A DNA stretch of 37,704 nucleotides, taken from positions 1 through 37,704 of the forward strand of contig JASHNT010000031.1 in the NCBI GenBank assembly GCA_030041495.1. Reading direction: 5' to 3'. Made by a program: the position numbers and the translations under genes. The notes beneath the pieces are model-generated. The model saw nothing but the letters and a program-made list of their open reading frames with translations, did no database searches and was not told the origin of the DNA. Positions 13,172-23,030 of this stretch are shown one piece after another; position 1 is the stretch's first letter; every line of letters starts with the position of its first letter. Source of the stretch: Bryobacteraceae bacterium. GTDB taxonomy: Bacteria > Acidobacteriota > Terriglobia > Bryobacterales > Bryobacteraceae.

Positions 13172-16078
13172 ATGCGCCTCAAGGTTGGCGACAAGCTGGG
13201 TCCCTATGAGGTCTCCGGATTGCTCGGCAAGGGTGGCATGGGAGAGGTATACCGCGCCAATGACACGCGCCTGAACCGGCCGGTTGCGATCAAAGTGTCG
13301 TCGCGCGAGTTTAACGACCGGTTCGAGCGCGAGGCCGAAGCCATCTCCGCGCTGAATCACCCCAATATCTGCACGCTCTATGACATTGGCTCGAATTACC
13401 TTGTCATGGAGTTCGTCGATGGCGAGATGCTCTCGAAAATCATCGAGCGAGGTCTGCTGCCGCTGGACAAAGCGCTGCAATACGCCGTGCAGATTGTGGA
13501 CGCGCTCTCCGCTGCGCACTCTAAAGGCATCATCCACCGTGACCTGAAACCGGGCAACATCATTGTCACCAAGAACGGCGTCAAGGTGCTCGATTTCGGA
13601 CTGGCCAAGCTCGCCTCGGAACGGTTGCCCAGCGGATCGACCGACACGGTCGAAACCGTGACCGAGCCGATCACTCGGGCGGGTGCCGTCCTGGGAACGT
13701 TGTACTACATGGCCCCCGAGCAGGTGGAAGGAAAAGAGGCCGACGAGCGCAGCGACATTTTCTCCTTTGGGGTGGTGGCCTACGAAATGATCACTGGGCA
13801 GCGCCCCTTCACCGGCGACACACAGGCGGCCGTGTTGGCGGCGCTGATGAAGGATCAGCCCACGCCCATGAATCAGCGGCAACCGGCAGTGCCGCGGGCG
13901 CTGGAACGCGTCGTGCGAAAGTGCCTGGAGAAAAAGCCGGAAGACCGCTGGCAGTCGGCGCGCGATCTGAAGCCAACGCTAGAGCTGATCGATCCGGACG
14001 CCCCGCCCACCAACCTTTCCAGCGGCAGCGTGAGTGTGCCGATCCCCGCCCAGGCGCCGCCGAACCGTTGGTTGTGGCCCAGTGTGGCGGCCGCAGCCGT
14101 GATTCTGCTGGGCGCGGGTGGAACCTACGCCTACCTCAACCGCGAGATTCCCGAACCCGACGCAATCCGCTTCGAAATCGGCCTGCCGGGCAGCGCGGGT
14201 TTAGGAGGAGCCGCCGTTTCTCCTGATGGGCGCAAGCTGGCCTTTGTGGCGCGCGGCACCGATGGGAATACGAAGTTGTGGATTCGTTCGCTCTCCACTT
14301 CGGAAGCCCGGCCGCTGGACGGCACGGATGGCGTTGTGGGCACTCCGTTTTGGTCCTGGGATAGCCGCAATGTGGTGTTCGACTCCGGTTCAAAATTGAA
14401 GAGAATGGAGGCTGCTGGCGGGCCGGCCCAAACTTTGTGCGCGATCTCGATCACCAGCACGCTTTTGGGAGGATTTTGGACCCGCGAAGGCAACATCGTG
14501 TTCGGTCTGTCAGCGAGCGTGCCACAGCATAAGGTCGCGGCCAGTGGCGGTACCGCTTCACCAGTCAGCGCAGGACCCCTGCTGGCATACCCCTCGCCGC
14601 TTCCAGACGGGAAACACTTCGTTTACTGGAACGGAGATGGAATCTTTATAGCCTCTCTGGAAGAAAGCTCCAAGGAAGCGCCGCGGCGTGTTTTGGCGGA
14701 CAGTTCCCCAGTGGAGTACGTGCCGGCGCCGAACTCCAGGCAGGGTTATCTGCTGTTTGTGCGCGGAGCCACCGGATCGGGTCCGGGGCCTCCGACCGGA
14801 ACCTTGATGGCACAACCGTTCGATCCCCGCCGCAATGAACCGGCCGGTGACGCTGTGCCCATTGCCGAGAACGTGACTACGACCGGCTTTTCCGCCTCGC
14901 AGACTGGGGTGCTGGTTCATAGCCGGAACGCCGTTACGGGGGGTAATCGGGAAACCGGGACCACGGGAGTCCTCACCTGGCTGGACCGTAACGGAAAAGT
15001 TCTGTCGACGGCAGGAGATTTGAAGGCGTACAACTTGAACATAACGCTTTCGCCGGACGGCAAGCGCGTGGCCACCTCGCATAATGGGGATCTGTGGGTG
15101 TTTGATTTTGAACGCGGGGTGGACACGCGCCTGACCTTTGAGCCCGAGGCAGAGTTTGCACCCTCTTGGCGGGGCGACGGCAGCCGGATTGTGTACACTA
15201 AAGGCCCGCCCTGGGCGCTGTATGAGAAACCTGCGAACGGTGCAGGTTCCCCTGAGCTCTTCTTTGCGCCTCCTCAAGGGGCGATTTTTGCATCCGAGTG
15301 GACGCCGGATGGCCGTTTTCTGTCCGTCTCTACCGGCGGTGCCTCCGCATCAGATATCTGGCTTCTTCCTGCCGAAGGTACGGCGCAAACGCGCAAGCTG
15401 ATCCCGCTAGTGAAGACGCAATTCAATGAACGTGGGACTCGTTTTGCCTCGAACGGCAAGTTCTTCTCCTACACCTCCAACGAATCCGGCAAGGATGAAG
15501 CTTACGTGCGTCCGTTTGATCCGCAGACCGGCACCAGTCCCGGCGGGCAATGGATGATCTCGAAGGGCGGAGGCGAGAGCCCTCACTGGCGAGCCGATGG
15601 CAAGGAGATGTTCTACATGACGAAGGACGGAGCCATGATGTCGGTGGACATCGACATGAAGAACGGCTTCCAGCCGGGCGTGCCAAAGCAACTCTTCAAG
15701 ATGGCGGGCGAGATCCGATTCTGGGATGTGACTCGCGACGGGCAGAAGTTTCTGATCCCCGTCCCGGCCGCGGCCGCGGATTCGGCGCCCTACAACGTGA
15801 CCGTGAACTGGACGTCAACGCTGAAAAGTAGCGCGGCGAGGGAGGGGCCGACCATGTCGGATGGTGCCCTCGTGGACCGATACCGGCGGTCGAGCCGATC
15901 CCGGCGGCTGATCAGCAACCCTGTAGGGGGGCTGAACGTTCGATGCCTGATGTGCGACATTATCGGCAACTCCGAATTTGGGGTTAGCCAGGCAAGTTGG
16001 GAACGACGGCAACAGAAGACGGCTTTCCCGAACAAGCCGGTCCCACAAGCGGACAGGCTCGCCCAGGACATCTATTGA
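13172..16078 (+). CDS. Membrane Ser/Thr protein kinase with TolB-like propeller; C-terminus altered by loss of the normal stop
   Basis: The cytoplasmic kinase domain is complete: GKGGMGEVY (19-27), Lys41 in AIKV, HRDLKPGN (122-129), DFGLA (141-145), APEQ (181-184) and DIFSFGVVAYEM. A transmembrane helix at about 300-322 and an extracytoplasmic TolB/WD40-like propeller (SPDGRKLAF, SWDSRNVVF, SPDGKRVATS repeats) follow. This architecture is abundant in Acidobacteria and links external sensing to phosphorylation. Family members end near 'NWT..LKK-stop'. Here VNWTSTLK is followed by SSAAREGP and about 80 unrelated residues. One extra A in the run at 15824-15827 would give LKK and a TAG at 15829-15831, so a one-base loss probably removed the stop. 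ATG at 13172 fits the promoter and family start (MRLKVGDKLGPYEV). It lies 45 bp upstream of an ADOP permease. Confidence 0.85.
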   Translation: MRLKVGDKLGPYEVSGLLGKGGMGEVYRANDTRLNRPVAIKVSSREFNDRFEREAEAISALNHPNICTLYDIGSNYLVMEFVDGEMLSKIIERGLLPLDKALQYAVQIVDALSAAHSKGIIHRDLKPGNIIVTKNGVKVLDFGLAKLASERLPSGSTDTVETVTEPITRAGAVLGTLYYMAPEQVEGKEADERSDIFSFGVVAYEMITGQRPFTGDTQAAVLAALMKDQPTPMNQRQPAVPRALERVVRKCLEKKPEDRWQSARDLKPTLELIDPDAPPTNLSSGSVSVPIPAQAPPNRWLWPSVAAAAVILLGAGGTYAYLNREIPEPDAIRFEIGLPGSAGLGGAAVSPDGRKLAFVARGTDGNTKLWIRSLSTSEARPLDGTDGVVGTPFWSWDSRNVVFDSGSKLKRMEAAGGPAQTLCAISITSTLLGGFWTREGNIVFGLSASVPQHKVAASGGTASPVSAGPLLAYPSPLPDGKHFVYWNGDGIFIASLEESSKEAPRRVLADSSPVEYVPAPNSRQGYLLFVRGATGSGPGPPTGTLMAQPFDPRRNEPAGDAVPIAENVTTTGFSASQTGVLVHSRNAVTGGNRETGTTGVLTWLDRNGKVLSTAGDLKAYNLNITLSPDGKRVATSHNGDLWVFDFERGVDTRLTFEPEAEFAPSWRGDGSRIVYTKGPPWALYEKPANGAGSPELFFAPPQGAIFASEWTPDGRFLSVSTGGASASDIWLLPAEGTAQTRKLIPLVKTQFNERGTRFASNGKFFSYTSNESGKDEAYVRPFDPQTGTSPGGQWMISKGGGESPHWRADGKEMFYMTKDGAMMSVDIDMKNGFQPGVPKQLFKMAGEIRFWDVTRDGQKFLIPVPAAAADSAPYNVTVNWTSTLKSSAAREGPTMSDGALVDRYRRSSRSRRLISNPVGGLNVRCLMCDIIGNSEFGVSQASWERRQQKTAFPNKPVPQADRLAQDIY

Positions 16079-16123
16079 AAACAAGCGGCTACCGGCGGTC
16101 ATTAAACTGCCGGCTCAAGCCCT

Positions 16124-18577
16124 ATGGACTCGCTTTTCAACGATCTCGGCTTCGGGCTTCGCTTACTCGCCCGAAACAGAGCTTTCACGGTCTTGGCGAT
16201 CGCCACTCTGGCCTTGGGCATTGGGGCAAACTCAGCGATCTTCGCGGTTGTGAACGCTGCCCTGCTGCGACCTCTCCCCTACCGCGACCCCAATCGCGTT
16301 GTCCTGATCGAGGAGCTTATCAAGCAAATCTCGCCACAAGGGCTGCCGGTCACGCCATCGGACTTGATCGAGTATCAACGCCCGTCTCAAACTTTCGAAG
16401 CAGTCGCCGGGTTCACGTTCACATCCGTCGATTTAACGGGCGCTGGCGACCCGCAACGTCTCCAGGGTCTGCGCATTTCGCCCTCGATCTTCTCTGTCCT
16501 TGGCGTGACGCCGGCCCTTGGCAGAGCGTTCACGAATTCGGAGGATCGCCCGGCCAGTGGTGTCGCCATCATCACTTACAGACTTTGGCAGGGACGCTTC
16601 GCGGGAGACCCCAACATTGTCGGCCGGGTGATCGATCTCGACCGCCAGCCCGCAACCGTCGTCGGCGTGCTCCCGAAGGATTTCGAATTTCCGCTGCCCG
16701 GCTTGCCCTTCGGCGGAGGGCAAGACGTATGGGTGCCGCTGGGCCTGACGCAGCGTGAAATCTCGCAGCTCGGCAACTATAACTATGCGGTCGTCGGCCG
16801 ACTCAAGCCGGGAGCCACAATGGCGCAGGCGCAGGCCGATGTCCGGGCCGCAGTGCGGCGCATCAGCGAGAACATGCCAGCCGCGGTGCGCGCCAGCGCA
16901 ACTTTGGAAGCACAGGCTACGCCGGTTCCTGAGATGGTCTCAAGAGGGTCGCGCAAACTTTTGTGGTTGTTGCTCGGCGCGGTCGGTTTCGTATTGTTGA
17001 TCGCCTGTGTCAATGTCGCGAGCCTGCTCCTCGGCCGCGCCGCAGGACGGGAGCACGAGTTAAGCATCCGGTCCTCACTTGGAGCAACTTCCGTGCAGCT
17101 ACTGCGGCAGATGCTGACCGAGAGCCTGCTGCTCTCGGCCGTGGGCGGAGCCGCCGGACTGCTCCTCGCCACGTGGCTGATAACCCTACTCTCCCGTATC
17201 ATGCCGGCCTCAGTACCACGCGCATCGGCCATTGGCATCGATTGGCGCGTTGCGGCGTTCAACGTTGTCGTTTCGATCCTCGCGGGTTTTTTGTTCGGGG
17301 CAATGCCGGCATTCATGGCCGCCCGCACCGGCCAGTCTGCCGGGTTAAAGCGAGCTTCGCGAACCGCGACCGCCGGGCGCGCAAGCGTCCGCTTTCGCAA
17401 CGTGCTGGTCACCAGCGAAGTCGCTCTGTCACTCGTGCTGCTTGTTGGCGCCAGCCTCCTGGTCCGCAGCCTGATCGCGCTTCAGAATGTCAGTCCCGGC
17501 TTCGATGTTCAGCATGTTCTCACTGCCAGCATTACGCTACCCGGTACTGCCTATCCCGATGCCGCAGCGGCGAGCGGCTTCTTCGATCGCGCTGTCAAGG
17601 AACTAGAGGCTCTTCCTGGCGTAAGTGCCGCCGGAGCTGCCTCTGCTCCGCTTCTCACGCTCCGCTACCAGCAGCTTTTCACCCTCAAGGACCCATCGAT
17701 CCCTTCCGCGCTCGCTCCCAACTCCACCGTTCTGGGCGATTACTTCCAGGCGGCGGGCATCCGCCTCCGAGCGGGACGGCTGTTTGAGTCCCGCGACGGG
17801 CCCTACACAGCGCCGGTCTTGATCATCAATGAAACCTTCGCACGTCGGTACTTCCATGGAGATGCCCTGGGCCAGCAGATCAAGCTCGGCAGTCCTTCCT
17901 CTCCAGACCCATGGTTCACCGTGATCGGTGTGGTCGCGGACGTGAAGAACGACGATCTGGCGAATGCCATTCGGCCAGCGCTCTATCAAGCTTATTCGCA
18001 GATTTCTCGCGCCCAAGCTAACCTGGGCTACGGCCGATCCATGGTGTTGGCGGTGAAAGCCGCAGGCGATGATCCAGGTGCCCTCAGCTCCGCTGTCCGC
18101 GCCGCCATTGCGCGCCTCGACCCGCAGCTTCCCCTCAGCGAGATGCAGACTGCCCGCACGCAACTGGAGGCCTCGCTGGCGCCCCAATGGTTCCAGACGG
18201 GCGTCGTCGCATGCTTCGCCGGTCTCGCGCTCTTGCTCGCCGCCATCGGGATCTACGGAGCTGTTTCCCTCGCGGTCACGCAACGCACCCGGGAGATCGG
18301 AGTTCGTATGGCTCTGGGAGCAACCCGCGGCGGAGTCTTGAGTCTTGTCATCTGGCAGGGCATGCGATCGGTACTGTCAGGCATCGCACTCGGCCTCGCA
18401 GCATCGCTGGCGCTGACCCGTTTCATCAGCGCGTTTCTCTTTCAAACAGCACCGACCGATTGGCTCACATTCGCCGTAGCCCCGGTCGTGCTCTGCCTGG
18501 TTGCACTAGCAGCAAATCTTGCCCCCGCTCGCCGGGCCGCGACGGTCGACGCGACAGTCGCTCTCCGTTATGAATAG
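16124..18577 (+). CDS. ADOP-type MacB/FtsX-like ABC transporter permease
   Basis: The 817-residue protein has two MacB-periplasmic-core plus FtsX units. The first helix reads LLARNRAFTVLAIATLALGIGANSAIFAVVNAALLRPLPYRDP, a hallmark of the acidobacterial 'ADOP' permeases. FtsX segments follow around residues 285-410, then a second core (NETFARRYFHGDALGQQIKLG, VVADVKNDDL) and a final FtsX domain with TREIGVRMALGATRGGVLSLVIWQGM. It lacks the N-terminal helical extension with conserved Arg/Glu found in many ADOP members. No ATPase is encoded nearby, as is usual for this group. It probably acts in lipid or macrolide-like export or envelope mechanotransmission; the substrate is unknown. It follows the kinase in the same direction, a common pairing in these genomes. 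Confidence 0.88.
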   Translation: MDSLFNDLGFGLRLLARNRAFTVLAIATLALGIGANSAIFAVVNAALLRPLPYRDPNRVVLIEELIKQISPQGLPVTPSDLIEYQRPSQTFEAVAGFTFTSVDLTGAGDPQRLQGLRISPSIFSVLGVTPALGRAFTNSEDRPASGVAIITYRLWQGRFAGDPNIVGRVIDLDRQPATVVGVLPKDFEFPLPGLPFGGGQDVWVPLGLTQREISQLGNYNYAVVGRLKPGATMAQAQADVRAAVRRISENMPAAVRASATLEAQATPVPEMVSRGSRKLLWLLLGAVGFVLLIACVNVASLLLGRAAGREHELSIRSSLGATSVQLLRQMLTESLLLSAVGGAAGLLLATWLITLLSRIMPASVPRASAIGIDWRVAAFNVVVSILAGFLFGAMPAFMAARTGQSAGLKRASRTATAGRASVRFRNVLVTSEVALSLVLLVGASLLVRSLIALQNVSPGFDVQHVLTASITLPGTAYPDAAAASGFFDRAVKELEALPGVSAAGAASAPLLTLRYQQLFTLKDPSIPSALAPNSTVLGDYFQAAGIRLRAGRLFESRDGPYTAPVLIINETFARRYFHGDALGQQIKLGSPSSPDPWFTVIGVVADVKNDDLANAIRPALYQAYSQISRAQANLGYGRSMVLAVKAAGDDPGALSSAVRAAIARLDPQLPLSEMQTARTQLEASLAPQWFQTGVVACFAGLALLLAAIGIYGAVSLAVTQRTREIGVRMALGATRGGVLSLVIWQGMRSVLSGIALGLAASLALTRFISAFLFQTAPTDWLTFAVAPVVLCLVALAANLAPARRAATVDATVALRYE

Positions 18578-18874
18578 GTCGACTGGTCGAGTCCGATCTT
18601 AACCCAGGCACCTTGCGGCGAACGCGGAATTCGGAATTGACGGCGATAACGCCACTTAACAGGCGGCAAAACCGCCGCTCGTCGAACGGTAAGTGATTGA
18701 GCCCCGGCCAGACCTGCGCATAGCGCGTCTGGCCCCCAATTGACGTGACGGCGACTTCACGGCACCGATCCTTCCGCTGGGTTGGGATTCGCATTGGTTC
18801 GTAAAGACGCGATTCTGTTGTATTCCATCGGCAATGCTGAGATCTCGCGGTACCGGCCGGAATACACTGAAGCT

Positions 18875-19708
18875 ATGGTGAAGCCAAAAATCTGCGCGCT
18901 CGCTGCGTCCGCGATCTTGTCAGGACCCCTTCTAGCACAGTGGCTCGGGTATCCGACGCCCGGTATTCCACGCACGCGCGACGGCAAGGCGAATCTCAGC
19001 GCGCCCACGCCTCGCGGCCCGGACGGCAAGCCCGACCTGTCCGGTCTTTGGCTCACTGAACCCGCACCGGTCGAGCTTCGGGGGGACACAAATCCTACAG
19101 TCACCGCGGTGGGCGAAGAACCGCTCTCGCTGTATTTTCTCAATATTCTGAACGATTTCCGACCAGGCGACGAGCCTGTCCGGCCCGAGGCGGCCGCCGC
19201 ACTGCACGAGAGGCAGGCCAACTTCACTCGTATCTCACCGATTGCGCATTGCCTCCCCGAGGGTATGCCGCTGGTGGAGATCGCTCCCGCGCCGTACAAG
19301 ATTCTCCAGCACACCGGTCTCACCGTAATGCTGTACGAGCGAGACACCACTTACCGCCAGATTTATACCGACGGCCGCAAACTGCCAGTGGATCCTTCCC
19401 CGACATGGCTCGGTTATTCGGTCGGACACTGGGAGGGGGATACTTTCGTCGTCGACAGTCGCGGCTTCAACGCCCGCGGTTGGTTGGACGCGCGCGGGCA
19501 CTCGCACAGCGAGGCTCTGCATCTTACCGAACGCTTTCGCCGGATCAATTTCGGGACGATGCAGCTAGAATTGATCATCGACGACCCTCAGACCTACACT
19601 CGACCGTTCAGCGTGCGGATCAAACAGCACCTCATTCCTGACAGTGACCTGCTCGAATCATTCTGCGTCGAAAACGAGAAAGACGCGGCGCACGAGGTGG
19701 CTAAGTAG
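18875..19708 (+). CDS. Secreted protein of unknown function with PDLSGLW motif
   Basis: The 277-residue product has a signal peptide ending near MVKPKICALAASAILSGPLL. The motif GPDGKPDLSGLW is shared by a large family of secreted acidobacterial and proteobacterial proteins without known function. Other family-like parts are HCLPEGMPL, YKILQHTGLTVMLYERDTTYRQIYTDGRKLP, WLGYSVGHWEGDTFVVDSRGFN and HSEALHLTERFRR. The start at 18875 is chosen because the signal peptide begins there. An upstream in-frame ATG at 18782 would add 31 non-signal residues. No catalytic site can be named. It follows the ADOP permease after about 300 bp, in which I see no other gene. Confidence 0.75.
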   Translation: MVKPKICALAASAILSGPLLAQWLGYPTPGIPRTRDGKANLSAPTPRGPDGKPDLSGLWLTEPAPVELRGDTNPTVTAVGEEPLSLYFLNILNDFRPGDEPVRPEAAAALHERQANFTRISPIAHCLPEGMPLVEIAPAPYKILQHTGLTVMLYERDTTYRQIYTDGRKLPVDPSPTWLGYSVGHWEGDTFVVDSRGFNARGWLDARGHSHSEALHLTERFRRINFGTMQLELIIDDPQTYTRPFSVRIKQHLIPDSDLLESFCVENEKDAAHEVAK

Positions 19709-20098
19709 TCGCACGGCGCGTCCGGAGCGATCGGTAATGAGAAAAGGCGAGGCTGAGAGCGGCGGAGATCGGACGAGTTGCAGCTCTTTCGAGTGCGTCA
19801 CGCGCCATCCGCACATTGGTCCAGCCGAGAGCGCGGGCCGCAGGCCGCTACGCGGGAGGATTCCTCCCGTGAAACGCCGGTCATATCCGAGCTCCGCCGC
19901 CCGCCGTGAGCAGCGACGTTGAATGGAGGGCGACTTCCCGGGAGTGATCGACCGGAGACGCCTTTGGGACCATTCTCCGGGTGGCCGGCAACTCGGGCAC
20001 TATCCATAGAACTCAATTGAAATGATGCTCCTGTTTGCGAAATGACGAGCGTTTTCATATAATTGAACGGCTCGACTAGAGAGGGCTGCGGATCGACG
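19709..20098. other. Gene-free gap between convergent genes
   Basis: This 390-bp stretch separates the PDLSGLW gene from the end of the kinase pseudogene. It holds two short dyads: CGGGAGG/CCTCCCG at 19853-19869 and a TCCCGGGA-centred palindrome near 19936. No coding signal is convincing. Confidence 0.5.
19853..19869. terminator. Terminator-like hairpin
   Basis: A perfect 7-bp stem, CGGGAGG/CCTCCCG, closes a 3-base loop (ATT). It lies downstream of both convergent genes. No U-tract follows. Confidence 0.35.
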
Positions 20099-22775
20099 CT
20101 ACTTCTTCGACGCCGCGTTCCAGTTCACCACCACGTTCAATGTCGGCGAGGACGCCGTGCCGGAGGCGACCGCTCTCTCGATCAGGAAGCGCTTTCCGTC
20201 CTTTGTGACGTCGTATAGGGGCAACACACCGGATGTGCTCCGCGCAATGTGGGCATCGAACAAAGCTATCGGAGCGCCGGCCTCAAACTCGGGTTTGGCC
20301 CCTGGGACCGCCTTCAGAACCGGCACGGCCATCAACTTCCCGTCCGCCGCCTCAAAGAACAGTTCCTTGCCGTCGCCGCGCCAGCGTGGCTGCGCCCCAC
20401 CCGCCACCGAAATGGTCCACTGCCCTTCCGCGAGAGGAAATGGGCGCACGTACACTTCGTACCTTCCCGATTGATCCGAGGCGTACGCCATCCAATGGCT
20501 GTCGGGCGAGAGCTGGCCCATCCACTCGTTGAACTCGGTTTGCAGGAAAAGCACCGGCTTGCCCTTCTCCGGCCCCTCCATGGGGAGTACCCAGAGATCG
20601 TACTTGGTCTTCGGATCCTGCTCAGTGAAGACGATAAACCGGCCGTCCCGGGACCACTGGGTCGGAAACTTGGCGTTACCACCGGTCAGCAACCCCTCGT
20701 CCTGTCCGCTGCCGCTGGCCGCTTTTTGGTACAGATCAAAGGCTCCGCTTCGATTGGAGCTGAACACAATGCGGTCGCCCTGGGGCGACCAGAGGGGCAA
20801 CAGGTTAATCGAAGCGTTGCTGGTGATGCGCGTTTCCCTGCCTCCAGCCAGATCCCGCAGTCACAGATCAGTTAAGCTGAAGGAGCCGTTAGCGCGCATG
20901 AACGCGACCGACTTCTCATCCGGCGAAACGGCAGGATAAGCGACCACGCCCGGAAGGACCACTGGCCCAAGCAGCTTCCCAGTGCGGTCGTACCAGTCGA
21001 TCTGAGCCCCTCCGGCTGCACTTCCGGGCGAGTACAACAGTACACCGCTGTCCGACACCGCGGCGGGCGCATATGAAACACCGATTGTTATGGCTACCCC
21101 ATCGGCAACCGGAAACACGTCGCCCGCGAGCTGCGCGCTCCCGGCATCGAAAGGCTGCGCCACCAAGGTGTCTTCCCGCACGAAGAGAACGTGACTCAGC
21201 CGGCTACCATGGAGGCCGGGAGCGAACACTACATTCGACGATACATCCGCCAGAATCCGCCGGTCCTCCGTGCCGTCGAGCGAGCCGGCGTAGATGCCGT
21301 TCCTTTCGGGAGTCGATCCCGCCGTGACATATAGGAACCGGCGGCCATCCGGCAGAAAAAACTGGAAACACTTGGACTCCATTGGCCTTGGTTACGTCCA
21401 CCGCAACGCCTCCGGCGGCTGAGACGCGCTGGATCGAAGCGCCGACGTTTGGAGTAAATACAATCATGTCGTCGCGGCTCCAGGACCCGCCGCCGCCATT
21501 GAGCGCATCGCACAGCGATTGGGACGGACCGCCGCTGGCAGCGACCTTCTTGAGCTTGCCCTGCGCGAAGAATCCGATGTAGCGGCTGTCCGGCGACCAG
21601 AACGGAAATGTTGCGTCTTCGGTGAACGCCATCGGCTGCGCCTGAAACGCATCCAGCGGCCGTAGCCAAAGCTGGCGCTTTCCGTCGACTGCCGCCGCGA
21701 TCGCCAAGTTGCGCCCGTCGGGAGAAATCGCGAAGCTGTGGAGGACGCTGCCTTCCGGCATGACCATCGTGTAGCGCTGCACCGCCGTGGCCGGCGGCGT
21801 CTCGCGGAAATGGATGAACGAGACTGCGGCGGCGAGGATTCCTAACGCGGCGACAATCCACGGCAGCCGGACGGCAGGGCCGTGGGGCCCCGCGCGGACG
21901 GGGGCGTCCGCCCCACTGGAGGGAGGGAGCTCGTCCAGTGCAAACCGCACGTCCTCCATCGAATACCAGCGCTTGCGCGGATCTTTTCTCAAACACCGCT
22001 CGATCACCGGGCGCACACGCGCGGGAACATCCTTCAGATCCGGTTCCGTTTAGAACGATGGCTGCCAGGATCTCCGCGGCCTCGTCACCGGCGAACAGCC
22101 GCTTGCCGGTGACCATCTCATAGAGCACCACGCCCAAGCTCCAGATGTCGGTGCGGCGATCGACCGCTTTGCCCTTGGCCTGCTCCGGCGACATATAGGC
22201 AGCCGTACCCAGGATCATGCCTACCGCGGTCGGACCCATGGTGAGCGTGGGAGAGTTCTCGATGCCCATTGCGGAGGGCGGAGGCTCATCGGCCAGAACC
22301 TTCGCGAGTCCGAAGTCCAACACCTTGACCACACCATCGGGAGTCACCTGAACGTTGCCCGGCTTGAGGTCGCGATGGATCACCGGCCTGGCTTTGTCGT
22401 GCGCATACTCAAACGCGCCCGCGATCTGCTTGGCGTAGGCGACGGCGGTCTCCACCGGAATCGGCCCGCGTTTGATGATCCCGGCGAGAGTCTCGCCCTC
22501 GACTAGTTCCATCACAATGGCACGAAAACCGTTCGATTCTTCGAGCCCGTAAATCTGCGCGATGTTGGGGTGGTTCAGCGAGGCCAGCACCTCAGCCTCG
22601 CGCTGGAAGCGAGCCATGCGAGCCGGGTCGTCCGCAACGCCACAGGCAGTACCTTCAATGCCACGTCTCGCTTCAGCTTGAGGTCGGTGGCGCGATACAC
22701 CTCGCCCATCCCGCCCGCGCCGAGAGGCGCGAGTATCTCGTAGGGTCCCAAGCGAGTTCCGGGAACCGGGGGCAT
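20099..22775 (-). pseudogene. Ser/Thr protein kinase with TolB-like propeller, inactivated by three frameshifts and a nonsense codon
   Basis: From ATG at 22775 the kinase starts [20 protein letters not shown] and carries [22 protein letters not shown] and MSPEQ. A transmembrane helix (PWIVAALGILAAAVSFIHF) and a propeller ending VVNWNAASKK follow. Four lesions break it. A G is lost near 22633-22636 ([17 protein letters not shown] restored when added back). An extra base lies at 22048 (VLKEPDLKDVPARV restored when removed). The T-run at 21356-21361 is one base too long (VFPVFLPDGRRF restored). TGA replaces a Trp codon at 20863-20861 (DLWLRDLAGG). With the net +1 removed, the locus is 2,676 bp, exactly 892 codons including the stop. 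The nonsense change cannot be a homopolymer artefact. TACAAT at 22793-22788 could be the old -10. Confidence 0.85.
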
Positions 22776-23030
22776 AGAGTTTAGGCAATTGTACCGTGTA
22801 CTAGGCTGCGGGATACGAGCCGTCCGTGGATGACGACTCGGAGAATGGTGAGGATTCAGTCTGGGAGGAGTTCAACTCCTGAGAAACGCCGTTCACGTCG
22901 CAGCATAATCGCTAACCCGCACGGTCAAGCTCGACAGGGGTACGATAATACGTCATAACAGGCACCAAACCGGCGCTTGACTGTCGACGTGGTCCGGAGC
23001 AATGCATGTGACGACCGCTAAAGCGCGGCC

